The translations under genes and the position numbers were made by a program. Shown piece after piece: positions 12,008 through 26,419 of a DNA stretch of 64,000 nt (positions are counted from its first letter, which is position 1; each line of letters opens with the position of its first letter). The notes under the pieces are model-generated. The model was not told where the DNA came from and searched no databases. It saw nothing but the letters and a program-made list of their open reading frames with translations. Source of the stretch: Notamacropus eugenii (lineage: Eukaryota; Chordata; Mammalia; Diprotodontia; Macropodidae); the NCBI RefSeq assembly GCF_028372415.1, contig NC_092879.1, forward strand, positions 71,158,412-71,222,411. The letters run 5' to 3'.

Positions 12008-15000
12008 TAGTTCAGCCTTTTTTCTAAATTTCTTTGGTGCTGGCTTTGCTCTGGCTCTCTCTTTAATCATTCCTAGGGTATAGTGATGGCTAGATGGAGT
12101 GTGTTGTGATATGATCTTTCGGTGGCTGCTAAGACAACATGATGGAATGGAGGCCATGAAATGGGTTCCAGGAAATTTGGAATGTAGGCTATGGTATGTT
12201 AGGGAATGAATGGATAACATGGATGGCAGTTGCTCCAATGTTACCCTTCCCCCACCCCAAGATGAGTCATCACCTTATTCCTGTCCCTTCGCCTCCCTTC
12301 CCCGCCAGTGCCTTCTCTCTGAATCCCTAGCACCACAGTTGCTGGTGACACCATTGTATTTTCTTTAACCAGGGCATCCCGGAACAGGTCAGAAAAGAGA
12401 AGGAGAGATCAGTTCAATGTTCTCATTCAAGAGCTTTGCAGCATGCTTCAGGGGCAAGGGCAGCCCGTCAAGATGGATAAGGCTACCATATTACAGAAGA
12501 CCATTGACTTTTTACACAAGCAGAAAGGTATCTTTGGGGGTGCCTGGTGGTTTTCCATTTTCAATATGAAAATAGATCCTAGTCAGTTTCGTTATGTCAG
12601 TCATTCTCCCAGGAGTATATTCCGGGGGGGGGGGGGGGGGGGGGAAGCAGTCAGGGCTGGGAGGCCTCTGATGGTCTTGTCCAGCTCTTAGCATCTAGTA
12701 TTCTCGGATGCAGCAGTTTGTTTGTGACAGGTGCTTAAATGTCATTGTAATCAATGCAAAAGAAGAAAAATAGAGTGGAAATAATTAGAAGCGTAACTGG
12801 GCAAAATCTCATCTCTGCTGCTGCCACAACCTTCCACTTGTATTTATCTAAGAGGTAGTAATGGAATAATTAGGTTAGACTACAAGCGATTTTGGGGATT
12901 TTAATCCTTTGTTAAAAGGGCAGCATGGGGGAACTATTAATTTAGTGGTACATTTAGAGGTAAGCAGAATTGAACACTGAAAAGGTCACAGAATCTTTCT
13001 CCAGTGAGACATTTAACAAGTGTTGTTGGGGGGAATACATTATTCTTTGCTTCTAAAGACAAGGAAATGCAGTGAATTGGAAAGTTGGGGTTTTAGTCCT
13101 GTCCCCTGTCACTGTCATCCTGTGACCTGGATAAGTCACTTCACTCCTGTGAGTCTCAGTTTCCTTTTCTGTAAAGTGAAAAGATTGAACTAGATGGTTT
13201 CTATAGAGCCTTCTAGCTCTTACCATTCCATGATACTCTGAAATTGACAGTACATGTACAAGGGACATTTCCTGGGTCAGAATTCCAAGACCATGAAAAC
13301 GTACAATTTGTTTCTGGTTTCCCCATTTATGTAGGTAACTTTTATAGCCAGGTAATAGCTGTTGGGCTGCAATTTTGATTGGGTATTTTCTGAGCCAAGG
13401 AAGTAGGGAAGTAGCCACCTAAGGGATATATTGAGGTTCACTAACATAACACTAGAGCTTGTAGGCCTGCAGACTTTTAAGTCCCTGCATGGATCAACAG
13501 TAGTGGCTCAACCAGAGGCAAGAGCTCAGGCCCATATTTTACCACCTCTACGGGATTTGGGGATGATGAAGTGGTCAGCATACATTCTGGCCAAATCACT
13601 GACAGAAAGTACCCTTTTTAGACCAGATGTACCCACTTAATACACTGTGGCTTTAAGCACTGATTCCTTTGCTACAATGGAGTAAGCCCAAGTTTGGTGT
13701 CAACGGCCCTGGGTTTGACTGCTGGCTCAGTTACTTCAACTTTTTGGACCACAGTTTCTTCACCTTTAAAATTAGGGGGTTGAACTAAAGGATCTTTGAC
13801 ACCCCTTCGGGCCTTAAATCCATGATCCCCTTTTCCTTAAAGTAGAGCTGCAGGCAGGGGGGCTGTTTTTGAATGTGTTTAATGTAATGCCAGTTTGTTT
13901 TTGGTGCGGTTGGCTAAGCTGCTATAAGAAAAATTTTTTTTAATCTGACCCCACGATTTCATGAGGGAAGGAATTCTCCCTCCCAGTGAGGAAACTCCTT
14001 CTCCTATTACACATGGGCACCTCTCTGCAACTTAAGGATCTTAGAACTTGTGGCACCAAAAAGTTAAGTGCCCAGGGTCACATAAACAGTGTAAGTCAGA
14101 GGCAGGACTTGAACCCAAATCCTCCTGTCTGAGGCTGGTTCACTATTCCAGTGGTCACTATTCACTGTCAGGAAAAGGAACACAGGAAAATTTGCAGCTA
14201 AGGTGTCTTTTTAAAAAGCAGTTGCTAATTGTTACTAGTAAATAAGTAACCTACCCATATCTTCTGTAGGCTTGGGCCATGTACCAAAGGGGAGGGATCT
14301 ACATGCCTCCTTACTCTGGTACTTCCAGACTCCATGCTTTGGTTTGTGTGTGGATACCTTTTATTGTCCTCTGGAGCTTCTGGAGTCAAAAGAGGTGGTT
14401 AGTTGGTGGGTACACTCTTGGTGTGAACTGGCCAAGCTTGGGCTCTCCAGGCATAGCCTTCAAGAACCCAACCTCAAAGAGGCATCAGGTGTGTGGGGGA
14501 GGAACCTTTGTCTTCAACAAGAGTGAGAATAGGCTGAAATGCTTCCTTTGGTCAAAGCTAGACACAGGGTCAATTTAAGTACCAAACAATTAGCCACCAA
14601 TAAAACCTCAGTATGATTTCAGAGGATGCTCTGCTCCAAAATGGATTGTAACTTTGGAAAAAAAGAGATATTCCCTATAGTCATTTCAATGTCTTCTCTT
14701 TCCTTGTTTGTTTCTCCTTTAAAGAAAAGGAAAGCCAGGCACAAGCTGCTAGTGCCAGAGGGGCCTGGAAACCATCAATTCTTAGCAATGAGGAATTTAC
14801 ACAGTTGATGTTTGAGGTAAGAAACCTTCTAAAATGTGTGTGCATTGTACATGGAAGATATACAATAGACCTTGTCACTGGGATAGGAACTGGAAATTTC
14901 AGCCAAGTTGTGAGGAGTTTAGTGATTACCTAGGGGATTCAATCAGTGTACAGAGCCAGCCTTGATCATGTAAACTCACAGATCCTCCTTGGGCTCCCAA

Positions 15001-18000
15001 GTGGAGTTTTGCATCAGGCCAGCTGTGTAGAGGAGAATGTCACAAAGTGTACTCCTAACCTTGGTCAGCCATCAGATCTGTGATACTAGAGCTAGAAGAG
15101 ACCTTGGAGACCAGCCAATCCAATCCCTTCATTTTACAGATGAGGAAACAGGCCTATGGAGATTAAGTGACTTGGCCAAGGTCATACAGCTAGTAAGTAT
15201 CAAAGGCAGGATCTGAACTCATGTCCTTTGACTCAAGAGCCAGTTTTCTTTCCACTGTGCTTCACTGCCATAAGAAGCAGAACTCTGGGCTGTGGGCCAT
15301 TGGTTGTAAGTTGTAAGTAGCTGTTCCTGTTTGAGAATATTTCTTTACAGGGACTCAAACTAAGAAAATATGGCTGCAGGCTGATGTCCACCATTGGGAG
15401 AATAGTGCAAAATGCATGCGGGCCTTGCTTCTAGTATATATGCTAAATCCACCCCCATTCAGGTAGCATTTATTATGCACCTAGGGTAAGTGTGGCACTA
15501 GGATAAAAGTGGCTTTTCCACTTGGACTAATTTATAGACATTTGGCTGGCCTGTAAAAGCCCCACTTTGTTTATAGGCCTTTATTTCTGTGGATCCAGGG
15601 TTGTGCTCAAGCCAGCTTGAACTAGTTTGGGAGAGCCAGTTGTGAAATTTTCACCATGAGTGTTTGCACCTCAGAAATCAGCAGATAACTCAAGTCAGGG
15701 GTTGTTGATTTGTTGTTGTCTTGCCCAGATTTAAGAAGGTAATGGAGAAAATATTAATGCAGATTAAACCTAAAAGTGTGTGGTGTGGATTTCCGCCTCC
15801 CCTCCCCCCAGAGAGCTGGTTGTTAAACACCCCTGAATGTATCCTCCCAACAACTCAAATGGCTCTTTCCATTTTGCTGGTGCTTCTGTTGATTATAGAA
15901 GTGATAACTGTGAAGAGGCTGCAACCTATGGGTCTGCAGCCAATGGGTTGGATCAGTTGGCCTCTGACGACCCTTCCAATTCTGAAATGCTGTGATTCTG
16001 TGAGTGATTCTTTTTATGTCACCACCAAAGAGTTATATTGGGAAAATGACAGAAGGGACACCATCAGAGAGCTACATAGCTGGGTGTGGGTTGAGAAAGC
16101 ACAAGGGATACCTGATGCTTCACTGGCACCCATGATCTAGTGAGAGGTCTAGATGAGGGCTCCCCAGCATGTTGGATGAATCCCTTTTGGAGGATATTCC
16201 TGGGTGGGCCTGGACAGGAAAAAAAACAAAAGAGCTGAGGCCAATTTGCACCCCCTCCCCAGCTCCTACCTTTCATGATCTCTTGGGAAAATTCAATGTT
16301 CCCCTCCTCAAAACTGCCTCTAGCCGGACTCAGCTTGGAATCTGGGCCTGGGGTGAAGGGGCGGAGGTCTCATGCCTCAGCAATGACCCTTTTGAATCTG
16401 TTCTGAGGGAACTTTGGCCTCATGTCACGTTCCCGATTGCACCATCTGCTTGAGGCAGAGCAGAGCCGGTAATGAGGGACGGCTGTTGCGACTGGGGATG
16501 CGAGAAGAAGCTGCCAGCTGCCCAGCTCCTTGATGAGCCTTGTTGACTTGACTCCAATCCCCAGCAACATAAGCATTGGCTCTGGGGGTTTCAGTTTTTG
16601 CCTACATTGCTGGGAAGGGAAAAAATGCATAGATAGGGAAGATGGAAATAGCACAGTAGGAAGGATGCCAAATACAGTGAGTGGAGGGAGGGACAGTGAC
16701 CCTCCCTATGACTGCACATGCTCTGTGAAGACCTTTATTCATTTGTCTGTGTGTTCCTTTGTGGAGCTGGACCTGTGATTTCCCCAGTGTAGGGAACCGG
16801 GTATCATTTTAAGAGCTTTACCTATTTTAGTTCTTTTGATCCTTACAAAAACCTCATGAGATAGGTGCTGTTATGATGCCCATTTTACAGTCAGGGAACC
16901 TAAGGCAGAGGTTAAATGACTTGCCCAGGATCATAGAGCTAGCAAGTGTCTGAGGCTAGATTTGAACTGCTCTCTTTCTGAATCGAAGTCCAGTGTTCTG
17001 TATACTGTACCACTCAGTTGCTTTTAGAACCTAGCTGATAGTGAAAGGTTGGATGACTTTCTGTCCAGTTTGCCTCCCTGCCTCTCAGGGACCTTCCTAT
17101 TTAAGAAATCACCTTTGACTAGGAGCAATTAGGAATTTCAAGATTTTTAATAATTCTAAGAAGTGTGTCCTCAGAAATCCTTCTAGCAGTTTTTTAAAAA
17201 GGGAGCTAAGGTAAAACTGAAATCAAACACAAGGGTAAAGTTGTTCAATTTGAACTACAGGGTTTATGGTGCAAAGTATGTTATTTGGGAATAGTTGGAA
17301 ACAGTGGCACGTGATTTATTACAAATCTCTTGCTTAACGTGAAGTTTAGTACATGCTGAGACATGAGGAATGTGACTTCACTAACTTCTTGGTACTGTAC
17401 AATAACTGTGGGAGTGAGGAAGCCCTGGGTTCAAGTCCTGTCCCTGTGCTCCTGGCTGTGGGCTCTCTAGGATTTGGAAGTTGAGGTATGGGCCCTGCTT
17501 TGCCTCCAAAGCCTATCAATGCCATCAAAGGCCTAGCTTAAGAACCTTTTAATGATTTATACCTTCAGGTACTACCTGTGGCATTTGGCGTTATACTCCT
17601 TTCCTCTAACAGACAGGCTTCAGTGTGGCGGGGAGGGGCAGGCGTGGTTCCAGAAAATAATCTGTGTGGTTCATGTTTGTTCCCACCCAAGACTTAGACT
17701 CTGGGACTGGCAAGGTTGGACTTCTTAGTTCCAGGGATAGTTCATTTTCTTGCAAGCATTTCAGGCTAACAAGGCCTATGTAGGACAGGTCTTATTAAAA
17801 TGCCACAATGACAGCATGCCAGAGCCCATAGACACTGAAGACACTTGGTCTCCTGGTGTGCTCCCTGCCCCCTAGGTGTCTATAAAGTCACTCTGTCTGT
17901 GGTGCTTCCCTGAAGTTGAGTCCCCTCTCCCACATCTACCTCCCATGTGGGAAAAGAACTCTGGATTGCTCATCATACCTGTGGTGAGCACCACCTTCCC

Positions 18001-21000
18001 CGGGGATCAGGACGCTCATAGGGGCAAAGGACTTGCGGGTAGCTCAAGCACTAACTTCCTCACCCTTATCTGCACAGTCTGCAGAACTCACAGTACCTGG
18101 AAAGGCCAAAGCCCAGGACTGCCTTACCACCCTGTGGCTCTGCTTTCTGTTGCTTCTTGGTCTGGTCTCCACCTCCAGTCCTCTGGTTCCCTGCCATACC
18201 CATGTCTTCTCACGTCAGCTCTCCCATCATTGCGCCCACCTCTCTCCAGCAGTGTCCCATCTCTCCCTCCTACCAAAGCTTGGAAGTATCCATCGTTTAC
18301 CATGCTGCTGCCAGTGCCATTGTCACTGACTCCAGGAGCAACTGTGGTCAAGAGAGAGCTAGAGTTTTTAGTAGGATAGCCAGAGTCAACCAGCCACTGG
18401 GCTAATCCCCTTAACTCCAGCTCTTGGATTTTAGTCAGGCCTGAAGCTTTGCCTGCTTTATACATAAAAGGGACCTTCTGATTCGTTCCTGATGGGTCCC
18501 CAGCCTACTTTCTATGTAATTAAAACTAGGGGAAAAACCTAATAACTTTTGTATATGTTTTCATTCATGTTTCTAGTCAATCAATCAATCAATCAATCAC
18601 CAAGCATTTTTTAAGCACTTACTAGATGCCACAGTTCTAGGCACTGGGGGATACAGGGACAAAGAATGAAGTGAGTTCTGTTTACATTATTTCTAATCTT
18701 TTTCCCAGTTCCTGTTGTGTTCCTTTCACCCGCCCCCACCCCCTCCCCTAGCTACCCCCTAGAATCGAGTCTTGCACATGAGAGGCCTCATGAAAGTACT
18801 AGAAACCCTGGGAGGGGAGGGGCCAAGGTGGCAATAGCCCTGAGGAGGCACAGAGCTGAAGTCCCATGTTCATGTCTCTTTTCTACAAGAAATAAAGCTT
18901 AACATGGTATTGTTGTATTAACATTTGGGTGGTACTGTTTTCTTTCTCCAATAGGCACTGGATGAGTTTCTGATTGCCCTGACCACTGAGGGAATAATTA
19001 TTTATGTGTCTAATAATGTCACTTCTCTCCTGGGCCATATACCGGTAAGTTCCAACACCCATCTGAGACTTTCTCAACCTGTTCTTTTGGGCTCTTTATT
19101 TTTAGCTGGATGAAGCAGATGATTGAGAAGAGAAGGTGTTTAACATAGGCATACCATGTGCCCCTGTTCTGACAAGTGATCTCCATTGTTGAAGGGTTTG
19201 TTTAAAGCAGTCTATATAACTGAGGTGGGTCTAGGAAGTAATGAGACTGGGCAGGCTCACTTGGTCTCTGATGGCCATTTTTGAAGAGTGTCCCTATAGC
19301 ATGTATGACACAGCAGTGATGTTGTGGGACTGGATGGATCATCCCAAGGGAACTCTTTTGAAAGGACCACAATGTCCACTTAGATAAAACCTGCTTGTTA
19401 AAACAGCTCCAACAAAGCACTAATCATATTACTTTAGAGCAGGGAGTCTTTGCCCAAGATCTGTGAATTTGTATTATTTTGATTATCTATTGCCATCTAA
19501 TTGCTTTCCTTTGTAACACTATATATTTTATTTTATGTATTTAAAATCATGATCCTGGAGGAGGGGAGGGAGTCCTAGACTTCCCTTGACTGCCAAAGAG
19601 GTCCATGACCCAAAAAAGGTTAAGAATCCCTGCTTTGGAGACACACTTCCCACATGAAGGGACAATTCATTAAACAATAAAAGACTGGATTTGTTTATTG
19701 CCAGGTCATGGCAGCCATTTCCAGGTGTAATTAGCTACTTGTCTTTTTCTGTTGAAGGGCAAATTATGTTCTCGTTTAGAAACTTAGAGAAGCAATTACA
19801 TGGTTAAGCACAAATACTGGCTCTCGGGCAACAGCAGCTGGAAAGGGGTAGCCAGTCTCTTCAACAAGTGTCTGTGAAAGGGCACATGACCATTATTCTT
19901 TTAGTTGCCAGCCCTGGCAGCCTCTGGTTGGCTGGAAGGGCTTCCAGTGTGGTGCCTTTGCTAGACATTGCCCGCCTCTCTACATTCTAGCAGCTTGGCC
20001 ACAAGCACCTTCAGCCATAGCAACCCAGGAAAGGGAGAGTAGACACATCCTCATAAAAACTGTCAAATATAAACATAGCACATTCTCCCTGCAGCCCAGC
20101 TAATTGGGATGGTGATTTTAGCCCTAACTGGCTGGTGTCCCATCGCTGCCTATTCCCCACTCTTGCCTCGGGTTTCTTCTGACACTTGGCAACTGCTCAC
20201 TCCAGACTTCAGAGGAATGCTTGGAGTCTCCAATGGCACATCTCATCACGAGGGATTGGAGGCAAAGACAAATCGGGAGTTGCCTATAGTCTTTAAGGCC
20301 TGTGAGAACAGCCCCCTTGGACACCCTCAGTGCTTTCCTGCATTTTTCCCTTTCCTAAGAAATGCTGGAATTTCCTCTCAAGTTTCTTTTTTAAAGAAGT
20401 GGTTTCCATTATTTGAATCCGTTTATACCCCTAGGATCCTAAGAACACTTGAAAGAGCTCTAATTTTTTTTTTATCCTATTGAGTGGGTATAACTCAAGG
20501 TCCTCCTAGATCTACTTCATATGGAAAACGTGAGCCATAGTAGCCCAGATTCGACAGCAACCCAATCCCAAAGGAATACCCGCAGTCTTTTGTTGGGCCA
20601 CCGTGGGTGCATTGGGTGCATTAAGCTTAAAGTAAGGGGATTATTGATCAGGTTTAAGTGGGTTGGTGATTCTGTAATCGACTAACCCTGGAAAGTCTGT
20701 TCGACCCGAATGTCTTCATTGTAATGGCATTTGTTGTTGTCCCTTTATGTGTTAGGAGTCATACAGACTCAACTTTCAAAAGACCTACCCCTCCCCCCCC
20801 ACTTGATCCTGCACTTGGGGTACACTGCCACCAGGTGGCAGTGAGGTCCTTGGTAATATGGTGCAAACTACTAGGCTTAAACCATAAGCACCCTCAACTG
20901 AGAAATGAGCATCGTTTTCTCATCCCCTGTTTTGAAAGTCAAACTATAACTTTTTATTAAAATGACTAAATTTAAATATTGAAGTTGAAAGTCATTGGAC

Positions 21001-24000
21001 TTTTAAAGAAATGAACCCCATACTGTAATTTAGTACCTTTTCCACAAGCCTTGTTATCAATTTATCCCTGATCTTATTCACACTTTGATTGGGATATTCT
21101 TTTATCATTTACCCTGTTTATATTTATCGACATCCCCGTCCATTCCAAGGTCTGCATAGCTCATTTTTTTCCTCACCAGTAAGAGATCTAATTGAATGTT
21201 TTCAAATTAATCAAAGGGCAGGCTTTAGTTAATCAACAAACATGTATTAAGGGCTTGGAAAATACAAAAAACAGCTCCTGCCCTCAAGGAGCTTATGTTT
21301 GAATGGGAATGACAAGGTTTACATAGGTACATACAAGATAAATGCAGCTTGGCAGGGTCAGAGAAGAAAAGTCACCTTCCAGGGGAAAGTTCTAGTGGCT
21401 GAGGGGCCTGGAAGGGCCTACTGTAGAAGGTAGTGCTTGAGCTGAATCTTGAAAGAATCCCAGGATGGCAAGAGGTAGAGGTGAAGAGGAAGAGGGAGAA
21501 AATTCTGGGCATGAGGGATAGCCAGGGCAAATGCTGAGAGATGGGAAGCGGTGTGGTATGTGTAAGGGACAGTGAGCAGGTCAGTGCATCTGGATCATGG
21601 AGTGTGTGGAAGAGGAGAAGACTGGCCAGTGTGTGAAGAGCCTTAACTGCCTAACTTGGTATTTGATCCTAGAGGTAATAGGGAGCCATTGAAGTATTGG
21701 GAGCAGAGGGTTATTGTGGTCAGACCTATACCTTAGGAAAATGACTTGGGCAGCTGAGTGGAGGATATGTTGGGAGTAGGGAGAGACTGGAGGCAAGAAG
21801 ACCACTTAGAAGGCTATTGCGTTGGTTGGGTGTTGTCCTTTGTTCTTGAAATGGACCAAAATGACATCACTATATTAGAGTTATTAGTTTACCTTTTGCA
21901 ACTCACCTTGTACAGCTCATTTCCTCTAAGGGGTCACACAACATTGCTTTCCAAAAGGCCGTGTGGGGTATCACCACACAGATAGCAGCCTCTGCCCCAA
22001 TTTGCAGTCTATAGCAGCTTTTCCCCCATCACAAGTTTCCTTGGCTGCCTCCTTCTGGGAAAGAAAGACCCAGGGAAGTAAGGCTATTGATTTTAACTGG
22101 GCATAGCTCAAAGACATCCGCAATAAGCTCCCTTCGCCTATGAAATTTGCAAACTGCCTTGGCCAATGGTATCACACTCCAAAAGAAATAGAACCATTAA
22201 GAGGTACGTAAGGATCCCTTCCAGCTACATATTGATTTAGAAAACGACTTGCTATCTATGTTTTAGTATGTTTTTATTTTGTTAAATATTTCCCAATTGC
22301 ATTTTAATCTGGTTAAGGGCTGTACTGGTAGCCTGGGCGGTGCTAAGAGCTACGTGGGGGATAGGCCCTATATTTGACTCTGACTGTTTTAACAAGAGAA
22401 TTCCTTAGGATTGCTTTCAATTCCACTCAAAAGTGTTTATTGAACAGTTTTGTAAGCAACTTTACATCTCTGGGCCTTAGTTTCCTCCTATGTAAAATGA
22501 GAAGGTTGGTTGGACTAGGTGACCTCTGAGGTCTCTTCCAATTCCAGACCCTTGAAGCAAGGGAGACATTTCAACAAGGAGAGATTGTAATAGAAGCATG
22601 GATGGAATAGAATGGGATCCAAGGCTTGGATGGAACTAGGCACCCTCGGACTCATGGAATGAGTCTGATGAAGACCTTTATGGTGCTTATAATCTAGTGG
22701 GAAGAAAAGATTAAAGAGATTAGGGGTGCAGGGCAGAATATCAAACAACGTAATGGTTTTGAAATGGTGTCTTAAGGGCTGACGTTGGGATCTCCTCTCC
22801 TTTCTCCTCTCCTTTCCTTCCCTTTCCTTTCCTCCTTTCCTCTGGTCTCCCCTCTCCCCCTCTCCCCTCTCCAGAGACCTTCAGTGCAATGATGATTTGC
22901 TGATGCTCTATTTCAGTGCAGGCCTGATTAGCACCTTCCCCATGAAGCTTCTCCACCTCGAATGGGAAGGAAGCCCCTAAAGATGTGCCTGTTTCTTAGG
23001 TTCTCAGTTTGTCTACATGGCTCATCAGCTAGGATATGCTCCCGGAGCTTGGATCACCTACTATCTTTTTTTGATAAACTTACTGGACTGGTCTCTTTCT
23101 GCCCATTACTATTGCTCTAACAAGAGATGGGACACAAGGGATTGACATTTGCACTGGCTCTTGACCTCCTGGAAGGCCAGGCTTTCTCAAAGCCTCAGTT
23201 CAAATGCTACCTCCTACAGGAGGCCTTTCCCAGACTCCCCCAGCTATTTGAACCTTACTCTCTAAAGCCGCCATACAGCAATGGCAACATGTATAGAATG
23301 CTCTGAGGTTTGTAACCACTTCACGTGTATTTTTTCAGTTTATCCTCACAACAACCCTGGGGAGGCAGGCAATGTTATTATCCTCATTTCATCATAGATG
23401 GGGAGACAAGCAGACAGTGAGTGGTTAAGTGACTTGCCAGAATCACATGGCTAGGAAGTATCTGAAGTGGAATTTGAACTCAGGCTTTTGGACTCTTGAG
23501 TCTTACACTCTCCTAACCCTCATGGCTGCCTTCCAGCTTCTCTGGATGTATCCTGGCTACATGTTGACTTCCTCATCAGAATATAGGATCCTTGAGGGTA
23601 GGGACCATTGAGGCTTTTTCCTTGTAACCTCAGCACTTAATGGGGTACCGGGCACATAATAAGTGCTTGCCAAGGCTTGTTGATTCATTGAACGATTGTT
23701 AATGTATCTGCCAATTTACTTGCAGAGAAGTGAGCCCAGAGCTTTGGTTAAACACTTAACAAATGAGCGAAATCAGGAAATGAATTCAGAAACAGTTGTC
23801 ATTGTCCCTATCCCCTTGAGAATCAATGCTATGAGAACGGAGTTACTCTGATTTCTCTTAAATGAAAATGTCACCTCTCATTCTACTTTGAAAAAATAAA
23901 ATAATGAATGGATGGGCACAGTATTTGATGTAGAATGGCCCATATGCAGAAACTGCCAGTTTATGTGATCCAACCCATCTGCAAATTGGAAGGGCAGTGC

Positions 24001-26371
24001 TTTTCCAATAAAGTAAAAAAAAAAGCCAAACATTATGAAGAACAAAATTAAACAAAACAGAGGTATTTTCATTGAGGTCAGAAACACTAACAAAAGCTAT
24101 GGCATTATTTTTATAACTCAATAAGATGATAATTTTTCAAACTTGTCCACTAATTCAGATTTTATTGCCTTTCCCCCTCCCCACCCCCCCAGCAAGCTTT
24201 TCACTTGGGCAGGCTAAACTGCATATGAGCTAGTCCATAGCTGATTAAGGGACTACAGCTCTAGGATTCTATTGGTACCCCACTGATGTTGGAAGGCCTC
24301 CAGTGTATCAAGTGGACCCCCTCTGGGGAACTTCCTCTCTGGAGGCATATAGGGCAGACAGGTATGGATGAGTTGCTTCATTGGAGGGCATATCCACAGA
24401 TCCATTGGGATATTGGAGTAACCATAAATAATTAATGCTACTTTATTCAAATGACAAATCCATCTTAATTTTGGACTCATCCTTAAAACAAACTATTTAG
24501 TTCCAAAGGATACTTCGTACATTATTTTCTTGTGTGTTTAAAAAAAACATTGCCAAGACTTGCATCCTAGTTAATTTACCAAAGAGCTGCCATATCCTGA
24601 CTGTGTTGTAACAAAACATGTATATGACAGGCTTTTCTTTTATATCAGTCAGAGCTGGTGCACAAGAATATATTAACCCTTCTCCCGGAGCAAGAGCACA
24701 GTGAAGTCTTCAAGGTACTCTCTCCGCTGACAATACTGCCAGCCCCTGTCTCTGCTGATTTTCTAAATGGTAAGTGTTTTGATTTGAAGGGGAAGGTAGC
24801 AATCAGAGAGGAATATAAGAAGCAGTAAGAGCCAGTACCTATAATGAGCTCATGGCACAAACATTGATCAAAATACTGACATTAGAGGATCAGCTCCTAA
24901 CACCATCATATCAGTCCTAAGGGGTGATAGTCATAACTGCTCATATGAATTACATTGGGCTGGCTAGTGTACAGGAATATTGGAAAAGTTTAAAAGGGAT
25001 CGAGTGCTTTGTGGTCTTATAAGAGGTGGTAAAAAGACAAAAAAGAAATCCTAGATGGAAGGGGTAGTTGTTGGAAGGTTAAAGTGCCTCAATAGCTACT
25101 TTGAAAGCAATGCGTAACCAACCAAAAAGGATTCTGTGAACTTAGAGCCTTGCCGGGTAAAAACTTCACTGAAAAGAAGAGGCAGAAACCTTTTCAGTCC
25201 CGAGTGTGCCACTATGAGAAATAAGTAATGACTGGGGGCCCACTGGCTGGCCTAAAAACATAGACAGGGAAGTAGGAGAAAGGATAGAAGGGAGAAAGAA
25301 GGAAAGGAAGGGATGAGGAGGAACCGTACAGGCCCTCTCTTATTCTAGCTTCTCTGTTCCAATTTGTGCTCCTCAGGAGGGCCTTTACTCCTTGGGCATT
25401 TGCTTGCTGGCTGAAGAGGCTCAGTGCCAGGCTCATCTTAGGGCATGAAGGTCACTCTCGGGTGGTTACAAGTAACGCTGCCAGGGGAACACCAGCTGTT
25501 CAATCAATTAATCAATCAACAAGCTTTTCTTAAGTGCCTACTGTATTCCAGGCACTGTTTCTTGGTGCTGGGGAGACAAGCACAAAGAGAGAAAAGGTTG
25601 GATGGGAGAGATGTTTTGAAGGGAGAAATGACAAGATTTGGCGAGTTTGGGGGTGGTTCTTTGGCCCTCCTCTCTCATAAGAGTCTAAGGCACTAGATTC
25701 TTTAAGCTTTTACAAGGTTTTGTGGTCAAAAGCTGGAAATGTACCGTCATTAATATGTGGGTAGATAAAAGGAGCTGGGATATCTGGCATCCAGAATTAA
25801 TGGACGGAACTCCCACTATGGAAACATCTTCCACTATGACCCTTCTGTAACTTAGTAGGGAAGCCCTAAGAAGCTGCCTGAGACACACACACGGGAAATG
25901 ACTTGCCCAGGGTCTTACCACTAGTAAGTGTCAGAGGTGGAATTTTCACTGCGATCGTTCCTGACTCTAAGCCCAGACTCTCCTGTATGCCACAGAGCCT
26001 CTACAATGAACGGGTGACTTTTCATTACTCTACCATTGTTATCCATTTCAAATATTACATTTTTTCTTATAAAAGAGGTGATGTAGTAGAAAGAACGCTG
26101 GTTTGGAAGTCTTCTTTCCCCATTCTGCCATTTATGGTCTTAGGAAAGTTATTTCACCTTGTTGGGGCCTAGTTTCCTCATCTGTGAAATGAATGGGTAT
26201 GGACAAGACCATGTCCAGGCTTTTCTAGCACTAAGACTCAGCGATTCTGTTATAGATTGGTTTTCCTCCTCTTCTCCCATCTCCACTCATTTCTTCGGTG
26301 ATTTAGATAATTAATGGCACATAATTCTCTTGATGATGGTGTCAGTGAATGATAACAATGAATAATCTCTC

Positions 26372-26419
<48 letters not shown>

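Larger units (their letters stand above)
12528..14724 (+). other. Intron 4 (2.2 kb)
   Basis: Phase-1 intron. Contains a G run (12624-12644), MIR pieces at 13040-13240, 13670-13820 and 14050-14170, and otherwise unique sequence. Confidence 0.8.
14817..18954 (+). other. Intron 5 (4.1 kb)
   Basis: Phase-0 intron. Antisense MIR copies at about 15070-15275 and 16840-17035, an antisense L2 3' end at about 18575-18670 beginning with (AATC)n. The GC-richer stretch 17870-18410 has long overlapping open frames on both strands but no recognisable domain. Confidence 0.8.
19045..24648 (+). other. Intron 6 (5.6 kb)
   Basis: Phase-0 intron. A hAT MITE (19440-19632), a long antisense L2 fragment (21230-21830), a pyrimidine tract (22785-22872), an L2 fragment split by an antisense MIR (23150-23700) and about 1.5 kb of unique sequence (19750-21200). 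The open frame 20109-20483 shows no recognisable family. Confidence 0.8.

Noticed and set aside
17876..18465. Overlapping open frames of 167 codons (+) and 113 codons (-) in intron 5
   Set aside because: The stretch is GC-richer than its surroundings, which favours chance open frames. No domain, no repeated motif and no useful splice context on either strand.
20109..20483. 124-codon open frame on the + strand in intron 6
   Set aside because: No recognisable family or domain pattern and no acceptor/donor pair in a phase that fits exons 6 and 7, which already join in phase 0.
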